A stretch of 7,874 bases of DNA from Betaproteobacteria bacterium (GTDB lineage Bacteria > Pseudomonadota > Gammaproteobacteria > Burkholderiales > Usitatibacteraceae): assembly GCA_003105245.1 (NCBI GenBank), contig PQAI01000223.1, forward strand, positions 3,869-11,742, in the 5' to 3' direction. Under the pieces are notes generated by a model. That model saw nothing but the letters and a program-made list of their open reading frames with translations, made no database searches and was not told the origin of the DNA. Of this stretch, positions 1 through 5,333 are shown piece after piece. A program made the translations under genes and the position numbers. How positions within the stretch are numbered: position 1 is the stretch's first letter; each line of letters begins with the position of its first letter.

Positions 1-1337
1 CGCAGTTCCTGTGGGCCATCTTCCGCGACCTCTTCCACTACTGCGCCGTGCACCTGGCGGACATCGCGCACTGCGCGCGCGACGTCGACTTCGCCATCCG
101 CTGGGGCTTCGGCTGGAAGCTGGGGCCCTTCGAGCTGTGGCAGGCCGCGGGCTGGCAGCAGGTCGCCGGCTGGATCGCGGAGGACATCGCCGCGGGGAAG
201 GCGATGGCGAAGGTGCCGCTGCCGGGCTGGGTGACGGACGGCCGCAAGGGCGTGCACGGCCCGCAGGGCTCGTTCTCCGCCTCCGACGACACCATGCACT
301 CGCGCTCGACGCTGCCGGTCTACCGCCGCCAGCACTTCCCGGAGCTGGTGCTCGGCGAGAAGCCGGCGGAGCGCGGCACCACGGTCTTCGAGGACGAAGG
401 CGTGCGCCTGTGGCACCAGGGCGACGGCATCGCCATCGTCTCCTTCAAGAGCAAGATGCACTCGCTCGGCTCCGAAGTCCTCTCGGGATTGAACCGCGCC
501 ATCGACGAGGCGGAGGCCGGCTACGACGCGCTGGTCGTCTGGCACGAGGCCCCCTTCGCCGTCGGCGCCAACCTCAAGGCGGCTCTCGAGTCGCTCAAGG
601 CCGGGAAGATCGACGAGTTCGAGCAGATGGTGGCGCTCTTCCAGCGCACCTCGCAGCGCCTCAAGTACAGCCTCGTGCCCACGGTCGCGGCCGTCGAGGG
701 CATGGCACTGGGCGGCGGCTGCGAGTTCGTGATGCACTCGCAGCGCGTGGTGGCGGCGCTGGAGAGCTACATCGGCCTCGTCGAGGTGGGCGTGGGATTG
801 CTGCCGGCCGGCGGCGGCCTCAAGGAACTGGCGCAGAGAGCCAACGCCTGGGCCAAGGGCGGCGACGCGTTCCCGGAGCTCGGGCGACTGTTCCGCCAGG
901 TGGCGATGGCCGACGTCTCGAAGAGCGCGGAGCACGCGCGCGAGCTGGGCTACCTGAAGCCGGCGGACGTGGTGGTGTTCCACCCGGCCGAGCTGCTCTA
1001 CGTGGCGAAGCAGCAGGCGCGGGCCATGGCCGAGTCGGGCCACCGCCCGCCGCTCGCGCCCACGCGCATCCCGGTCGCGGGCTCCACCGGCATCGCCACG
1101 CTCAAGATGATGCTCGTCAACATGAAGGAGGGCGGCTTCATCTCGGAGCACGACTACGAGATCGGCTCGAGGATCGCCACCGTGATGTGCGGCGGCGAGG
1201 TCGAGCCGGGAAGCGTCGTGGACGAGCAGTGGCTCCTGGACCTCGAGCGCCACCACTTCGTGGAGCTGGCGAAGACGGCGAAGACGCAGGAGCGCATCGA
1301 GCACATGCTCAAGACCGGCAAGCCGCTTCGCAACTGA
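1..1337 (+). CDS. fadN: 3-hydroxyacyl-CoA dehydrogenase/enoyl-CoA hydratase, FadN-type bifunctional β-oxidation enzyme (5' partial)
   Basis: This gene is cut by the left edge; the first full codon is at base 3, giving 444 visible residues numbered from there, and it ends at TGA 1335-1337. The family hydrates trans-2-enoyl-CoA and oxidises the resulting 3-hydroxyacyl-CoA with NAD+ in the cytoplasm. Residues 1 to about 65 are the end of the dehydrogenase C-terminal domain, with ARDVDFAIRWGFGW and GPFELWQ (41-47). The crotonase domain follows from about 134. Its oxyanion-hole segment is FAVGANL (185-191). Both catalytic glutamates are present: Glu241 in GGGCE (codon 723-725) and Glu261 in VEVGVG (codon 783-785). 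The tail has ISEHDYEI and a final KTGKPLRN. Dehydrogenase-before-hydratase order is that of Bacillus FadN, the reverse of E. coli FadB, and FadN is also encoded beside a thiolase. The NAD-binding domain lies outside the window. An ATG at 48 is internal, not the start. The symbol is by architecture; databases may call it fadB. Confidence 0.93.
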   Translation, partial: QFLWAIFRDLFHYCAVHLADIAHCARDVDFAIRWGFGWKLGPFELWQAAGWQQVAGWIAEDIAAGKAMAKVPLPGWVTDGRKGVHGPQGSFSASDDTMHSRSTLPVYRRQHFPELVLGEKPAERGTTVFEDEGVRLWHQGDGIAIVSFKSKMHSLGSEVLSGLNRAIDEAEAGYDALVVWHEAPFAVGANLKAALESLKAGKIDEFEQMVALFQRTSQRLKYSLVPTVAAVEGMALGGGCEFVMHSQRVVAALESYIGLVEVGVGLLPAGGGLKELAQRANAWAKGGDAFPELGRLFRQVAMADVSKSAEHARELGYLKPADVVVFHPAELLYVAKQQARAMAESGHRPPLAPTRIPVAGSTGIATLKMMLVNMKEGGFISEHDYEIGSRIATVMCGGEVEPGSVVDEQWLLDLERHHFVELAKTAKTQERIEHMLKTGKPLRN

Positions 1338-1342
1338 GGCCC

Positions 1343-2803
1343 GTGGGAAAGCTCGGCTCCGCGCTGGCCTGCCTCCTCTTCGCCGTCCCCTTCGGCGGCG
1401 TGGGCGTGTTCGCGACCTGGGCCATCGGCTCGACGGTGCACGAGGCCTGGCGGGCGCGCGACTGGGTCCGGGTGAAGGCGACCGTGCTGGAGGCGGACCT
1501 GCGCAGCTCGGGCGGAAGCGACGGCGGCACGACGTACCAGGCCCTGGGCAGCTACCGCTACGACTTCGCCGGGAAGCAGTTCACGGGCAGCCGGCTGGGC
1601 ATCTCGCAGGTGGGAGGCTCGGACAACATCGACGACTGGCACCACGAGGTGAGCGCGCGGCTCGCCGACGCGCGATCCGCCGGCAAGCCGGTCACCGTCT
1701 GGGTGAACCCCGACAACCCCGTCGAGTCGGTCCTCGACCGCGAGCTGCGCTGGGGCGAGATCCTCTTCCTGGTGCCCTTCTCGCTCGCCTTCGGCGGCGT
1801 GGGCGTCGGCGCCCTCGTGGCGATGGTCTTCGTCCTCAAGGGCAAGGGGGAGGGCGGGGCGAACGAGGCCGTCAACCGCGCCATCGGCGCGCGGGGCGGG
1901 AACACGCAGACCGTCGACAATGCCTCGCCGCGGTTCCTCTGGGTGTTCGCCTTCTTCTGGAACGCGATGTCGTGGCCCATCGCCTTCCTCGCGGTCCCCG
2001 ATATCGTGGAAAGCGGCGAATGGCTGGGGCTGCTCGTGCTGCTCTTCCCGCTCGTGGGACTGGGCTTGCTGTGGGCCGCGGTGTCGGCTACCTGGAACGC
2101 CTTCGTCGGCCGGCGTCGCGGGGCGCAGGCGCTTCGAAGGGCGCCCGCCCGGTCGGCGCCGGGGGCGTTCGCGGCTCAGGCCGCGCGCGCGATGTTCGAC
2201 CCGCAGGGCAAGGCGCGAGCCCGGGGAGGCTTCGGCGGCAGCGACGAGCGCGAGCCGGACATTCCCCCCGCGGTGGTCGAGATCGAGGAGGGCGCGGGCG
2301 TGCTCGTGCTGCGCTACTCCGGCCGGCGGCACCTGGGCTGGAGCATCGGGCTCTTCGCCGCGGGCGCAATCCTCACCCTCATCGGCGCCGGCATGTTCGC
2401 GGCCGGCGACACGATCCTCGGCGCGCTCGCGATGATCGTGACCGGCGTGCTGTTGGACGTGGGCGCGGTGGCCCTCCTGGTCGGGCGGCTCACCGTGACC
2501 GTCAGGCCGGGCGAGCTCGCGGTCGAGAAGAAGGGGCTCTTCGGCCAGCGGTCGTGGAGCGTGCGCCGCGAAGCGGTGGGGATGCTGAAGCCCGTGGTGT
2601 CCTACAGCGTCAACGATCTTCCCTACTACGCGCTGTTCGCCGAGACGGCCGACGGGCGCGTGCCCGTGGGCACTTCGCTCAAGGGCGAGGCGATCGCCCG
2701 CGCCGTGGCGCGCCGCATCGCGCGCTCGCTCGGGCTGGACCCGTCCCGGATCGGGCGGCCGGACGCGCCCGGGGCAGGCGCCCTGGAAAGGGAGGGCCCG
2801 TGA
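1343..2803 (+). CDS. DUF3592-type multi-pass membrane protein, first of a tandem pair
   Basis: 486 residues. GTG 1343 is chosen because it is the only plausible start just after the upstream stop (5-base gap) and lets the protein begin with a hydrophobic segment; the next in-frame Met is at 161, far too late. The frame stays open upstream through the preceding gene, but that stretch is its arginine-rich shadow. Likely membrane segments are 5-29, 139-165, 197-217, 227-250, 331-355 and 358-382. Between the first two lies a soluble β-rich stretch (about 40-135) with YRYDFAGKQFTGSRLG and VTVWVNPDNPVESVL, the pattern of DUF3592 domains: conversion of a value, then the 'NP..P..S.L' end. A basic, Ala/Arg-rich linker spans 255-310. 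The C-terminal soluble part (383-470) ends in a predicted helix, AVARRIARSLGL. The function of DUF3592 is unknown to me. The stop overlaps the next start by four bases, so the two are probably translationally coupled. Start context is weak (GAGG only three bases upstream). Confidence 0.85.
   Translation: MGKLGSALACLLFAVPFGGVGVFATWAIGSTVHEAWRARDWVRVKATVLEADLRSSGGSDGGTTYQALGSYRYDFAGKQFTGSRLGISQVGGSDNIDDWHHEVSARLADARSAGKPVTVWVNPDNPVESVLDRELRWGEILFLVPFSLAFGGVGVGALVAMVFVLKGKGEGGANEAVNRAIGARGGNTQTVDNASPRFLWVFAFFWNAMSWPIAFLAVPDIVESGEWLGLLVLLFPLVGLGLLWAAVSATWNAFVGRRRGAQALRRAPARSAPGAFAAQAARAMFDPQGKARARGGFGGSDEREPDIPPAVVEIEEGAGVLVLRYSGRRHLGWSIGLFAAGAILTLIGAGMFAAGDTILGALAMIVTGVLLDVGAVALLVGRLTVTVRPGELAVEKKGLFGQRSWSVRREAVGMLKPVVSYSVNDLPYYALFAETADGRVPVGTSLKGEAIARAVARRIARSLGLDPSRIGRPDAPGAGALEREGP
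2788..2796 (+). promoter_or_regulatory. Ribosome binding site for the second DUF3592 gene
   Basis: The purine run AAGGGAGGG lies inside the last codons of the upstream gene and ends three bases before GTG 2800. It supports GTG 2800 over the in-frame ATGs at 2818 and 2824, which lack a comparable purine run at normal spacing. The spacing is slightly short, consistent with a start that relies on coupling through the GTGA overlap. Confidence 0.55.
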
Positions 2804-4038
2804 ATCCCTTCCTGCACATGGGGATGCGGCTCGGCCCCGCCGGGAGGCGATGGGTCGCGATCCTGGGATGGCTGATCGTGGCCCTGCCGTGCCTCGGCAT
2901 GGCGGCCCTGTCGGCGTTCCTGTGGGTCGACGAAGCCGGGAACGGATTTGCCGGCGTGCCCATCGCCGGGGTGATCGAGTCGGTCCGCGATACCGTGAAA
3001 GTCGACGGGAAGGCGATCCGGACCGATTCCGAAACGACCTACCGGTATGTCGTGGACGGGACCACGTACCGGGGCAAGTCGACCGCAGATTCCTACTCCT
3101 ACGACATCAACCGGGCGCCTCGGCCCCCGGAATCGTTCACGACGACGAGCGAGGGCGGCGCCCCGGTCACCGTCCATTACGACCCGGCGGCCCCATGGAG
3201 GTCCTCGCTGCGGTCGCCGCCCCGGCGGCTCGTCCAGGGCAACCTCATGCTCTGGACGCTGGCGACCGGCAGCGCCGGAATCCTCCTGACCGCGCTCGGC
3301 CTGCTCTACCTGCGCGAGCCGGTGGAAATCCTCGTCGCTTCCCCGGCGGGAGCGGACGCCTTCGTGGAGGCCTCGCTGGGGATGGTGCCGGAAGACGCCG
3401 CGCCGGCGGACGGCGGCGAGGGCATCTCGGCGGATGTCGCCACCATCCGCCGCGTGGAGGGCTCGGCCCGCATCGAGTTCCGCCGCGAGGCAGGGCCTGC
3501 CTTCCGGCTGGCGGGGCTCTTTCCGCCGGTCCTCCTGCTGGTGGTGCTCGTGTGGTTCGTCGCGCTGAAAGGGCTCGGCTCCGGAGCCACCGCCGGCTTC
3601 GTGGCGTGGGCGCTCCTGGCCGGCGTTGTCGGGTACATCGTCCTGTCGCTGGGCTACTCGCGGGCCAGGCGCGCGCTCTGGATCCGCAACGGCGTGATGG
3701 AGGTCATCGTGACGGGACCCCTCGGCCGCCGGCGGCGCCGGTTGACGCGCGCGCAGGTCGACTACATCGAGCCGCGCTGGGCGCTGAGCGAGGTCAGCCG
3801 TTTCGGCGAAGCGGCCTATTTCGACCTCGTCGCGGTGCTGGGCGACGGAAAGCGCCTGCCCATCGCCGAAGGGCTGCCCCGGGCGGAGGTCGCCGATGCG
3901 ATGGCTCGCATCGTGGCCCGCGAGCTCGGCCTGGCCCCCGAGCAGGCCCTTTCCCTTTCCGCCGCGCGCTCCCGCCGACTCGGCGTCGCGCGCGAAGTCC
4001 TCGCAACCGCCCGCGCCGGATGGCGCGGGCCGACCTGA
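2800..4038 (+). CDS. DUF3592-like multi-pass membrane protein, second of a tandem pair
   Basis: 412 residues. GTG 2800 shares a GTGA overlap (2800-2803) with the upstream stop, the hallmark of translational coupling; ATG 2818 or 2824 are possible alternatives. Likely membrane segments are 17-42, 148-170, 237-257 and 263-285. The loop after the first contains TTYRYVVDGTTYRGKS (79-94) and VTVHYDPAAPWRSSL (123-137), matching the DUF3592 pattern of the upstream protein. After the second membrane pair, a soluble tail (about 290-380) carries GPLGRRRRRL (306-315) and AMARIVARELGL (367-378). It aligns by eye with the tail of the upstream protein, so the two are probably diverged duplicates, although this one lacks the middle membrane pair. 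The last 30 residues are Ala/Arg/Ser-rich and their codons contain a strong hairpin. No enzyme motif is seen; a structural, sensing or partner-protein role in the inner membrane is conceivable, but nothing in the sequence decides it. Confidence 0.82.
   Translation: MNPFLHMGMRLGPAGRRWVAILGWLIVALPCLGMAALSAFLWVDEAGNGFAGVPIAGVIESVRDTVKVDGKAIRTDSETTYRYVVDGTTYRGKSTADSYSYDINRAPRPPESFTTTSEGGAPVTVHYDPAAPWRSSLRSPPRRLVQGNLMLWTLATGSAGILLTALGLLYLREPVEILVASPAGADAFVEASLGMVPEDAAPADGGEGISADVATIRRVEGSARIEFRREAGPAFRLAGLFPPVLLLVVLVWFVALKGLGSGATAGFVAWALLAGVVGYIVLSLGYSRARRALWIRNGVMEVIVTGPLGRRRRRLTRAQVDYIEPRWALSEVSRFGEAAYFDLVAVLGDGKRLPIAEGLPRAEVADAMARIVARELGLAPEQALSLSAARSRRLGVAREVLATARAGWRGPT
4009..4030 (+). other. 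Perfect 9-bp GC hairpin at the end of the second DUF3592 gene
   Basis: Arms GCCCGCGCC (4009-4017) and GGCGCGGGC (4022-4030) are exact reverse complements around a GGAT loop. The hairpin ends six bases before the stop codon TGA (4036-4038) and 28 bases before the thiolase ribosome binding site. No T-run follows, so it is not a textbook intrinsic terminator. It could stabilise the 3' end of the upstream message, cause partial termination or pausing, or simply reflect GC-rich codons. Confidence 0.6.
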
Positions 4039-4058
4039 TCGCCGAACCATCCCGAAAG

Positions 4059-4063
4059 AGGAG
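4059..4063 (+). promoter_or_regulatory. Ribosome binding site of the thiolase gene
   Basis: AGGAG, within a longer purine run GAAAGAGGAGAA, lies six bases upstream of ATG 4070. It fixes this start, although the reading frame is open further upstream to 3896 inside the preceding gene. Confidence 0.85.
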
Positions 4064-4069
4064 AACCCG

Positions 4070-5272
4070 ATGACCCGCCAGATCCAGGACGCCTACATCG
4101 TCGCCGCCGTGCGCACCCCCGTCGGCAAGGCCCCGAGAGGGATGTTCCGCGCCGTGCGCCCGGACGACCTGCTCGCCCACGTGCTCAAGGGCGCGATCGC
4201 GAAGGTGCCGGGACTGGACCCGCACGACATCGCCGACGTGATCGTCGGCTGCGCCATGCCCGAGGGCGAGCAGGGCATGAACGTCGCGCGCATCGGGGTG
4301 CTCCTCGCGGGGCTCCCGGACAGCGTGCCGGCGATGACGATCAACCGCTTCTGCTCCTCGGGCGTGCAGGCCATCGCGCTCGCGGCCGACCGCATCCGCA
4401 CCGGCGACGACGACGTCGTCATCGCCGCCGGCACCGAATCGATGTCGATGGTCCCGATGATGGGCAACAAGGTGGCCCTGAACGGCGCCGTCTTCGCCAA
4501 GGACGAGAACGTGGCCATCGCCTACGGCATGGGGATCACGGCGGAGAAGGTCGCGGCGCAGTGGAAGGTCACCCGCGACGAACAGGACGCCTTCGCGGTC
4601 GAGAGCCACCGGAAGGCGGCCGCGGCCATTGCCGCGGGCCACTTCAAGGCGGAGATCCTGCCCTACGAGATCGCCTCCTCGGTCCCCGACCTTGCCTCGG
4701 GCCGGGTGGTGCACCGCAGCAAGGTCGCCGACACCGACGAGGGCCCGCGCCCCGACTCCTCCCTCGAGAGCCTGGCGAAGCTCAGGCCCGCCTTCGCCGC
4801 TCGCGGCTCGGTCACGGCCGGCAACAGCTCGCAGATGTCGGACGGCGCCGGGGCCGTGGTGCTCATGAGCGAGCGCGCCATGAAGAAGTACGGCGTGCAG
4901 CCGCTCTCGCGCTTCGTGGGCTTCGCCGTGGCGGGGGTGCCGCCGGAGATCATGGGCATCGGCCCCATCAAGGCCATCCCGAAGGTGCTCGGGATGGCCG
5001 GGGTGAACCAGGCGGACCTGGGCTGGATCGAGCTGAACGAGGCGTTCGCCGCCCAGGCGCTCGCCGTGGTGAAGGAGCTGGGGCTGGATCCGGCCCGGGT
5101 GAACCCGCAGGGCGGGGCCATCGCGCTGGGCCACCCCCTGGGCGCCACCGGCGCCATCCGGGCGGCCACCCTGGTGCACGGGATGCGCCGGACGGGCGGG
5201 CGCTACGGCATGGTCACCATGTGCATCGGCACCGGGATGGGTGCCGCCGGGCTCTTCGAAGCGCTACACTAG
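4070..5272 (+). CDS. fadA: Acetyl-CoA C-acyltransferase (3-ketoacyl-CoA thiolase, FadA type)
   Basis: 400 residues, the usual length for a degradative thiolase. It cleaves 3-ketoacyl-CoA with free CoA to acetyl-CoA and an acyl-CoA two carbons shorter, the last step of each β-oxidation round, in the cytoplasm. The N-terminal half carries the nucleophile Cys95 in NRFCSSG and the GTESMSMVPMMGN segment (121-133). The C-terminal half has NEAFA (323-327), His355 in GHPLGATG, and the acid/base Cys385 in CIGTGMGAAG, so the active site is complete. The start at ATG 4070 has a good AGGAG six bases upstream, and MTRQIQDAYIVAAVRTPVGK is a normal thiolase beginning. The partner hydratase/dehydrogenase gene lies upstream, separated by the two DUF3592 genes; FadN/FadA-type enzymes are usually direct neighbours. 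A biosynthetic acetyl-CoA acetyltransferase is less likely given this context and the NRFCSSG/MVPMMGN signature, but substrate chain length cannot be read from sequence. Confidence 0.95.
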   Translation: MTRQIQDAYIVAAVRTPVGKAPRGMFRAVRPDDLLAHVLKGAIAKVPGLDPHDIADVIVGCAMPEGEQGMNVARIGVLLAGLPDSVPAMTINRFCSSGVQAIALAADRIRTGDDDVVIAAGTESMSMVPMMGNKVALNGAVFAKDENVAIAYGMGITAEKVAAQWKVTRDEQDAFAVESHRKAAAAIAAGHFKAEILPYEIASSVPDLASGRVVHRSKVADTDEGPRPDSSLESLAKLRPAFAARGSVTAGNSSQMSDGAGAVVLMSERAMKKYGVQPLSRFVGFAVAGVPPEIMGIGPIKAIPKVLGMAGVNQADLGWIELNEAFAAQALAVVKELGLDPARVNPQGGAIALGHPLGATGAIRAATLVHGMRRTGGRYGMVTMCIGTGMGAAGLFEALH

Positions 5273-5295
5273 CGTCGCGCCAAACCACGAACCGC

Positions 5296-5313
5296 CGCCG
5301 GGACCACCCGGCG
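5296..5313 (+). other. 7-bp GC hairpin in the thiolase-acylase gap
   Basis: Arms CGCCGGG (5296-5302) and CCCGGCG (5307-5313) pair perfectly around an ACCA loop. It lies in the 61-base gap, seven bases before the acylase ribosome binding site (5320). It is followed by CCATTTA, only a very short T-run, so it is at best a weak terminator. It may separate expression of the thiolase from the acylase or affect ribosome access. The rest of the gap (5273-5295) shows no clear promoter. Confidence 0.5.
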
Positions 5314-5319
5314 CCATTT

Positions 5320-5325
5320 AGGAGG
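5320..5325 (+). promoter_or_regulatory. Strong ribosome binding site of the acylase gene
   Basis: A full consensus AGGAGG lies eight bases upstream of ATG 5334. It is the best Shine-Dalgarno match in the window and fixes the start of a protein that then begins directly with a signal peptide. Confidence 0.9.
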
Positions 5326-5333
5326 AGTCATCC

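Noticed and set aside
185..191. FAVGANL in place of the common F-x-A-G-A-D-[LI] in the crotonase oxyanion segment
   Set aside because: An Asn at this place (VGANL) is, as I recall, normal in FadN-type hydratase domains, so it is not a defect. Positions are residues counted from base 3, i.e. bases 555-575.
11..1342. Open frame running through the dehydrogenase/hydratase gene and continuous with the first DUF3592 protein, as if a 930-residue fusion
   Set aside because: The upstream part is Arg/Gly/Pro-rich with no family features, while the other frame encodes a clear crotonase domain. It is a GC-rich shadow; the real start is GTG 1343.
2626..5179. Long minus-strand open frames opposite the second DUF3592 gene and the thiolase (2626-4050 and 3794-5179)
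   Set aside because: Same cause: low-complexity, charged translations overlapping well-supported + strand genes.
5262..5274. Small perfect inverted repeat CGCTA-CAC-TAGCG spanning the thiolase stop codon, containing a -10-like TACACT (5265-5270)
   Set aside because: The stem is only five bases, no -35-like element lies about 17 bases upstream, and much of it is constrained by coding. Too weak to call a promoter or operator.
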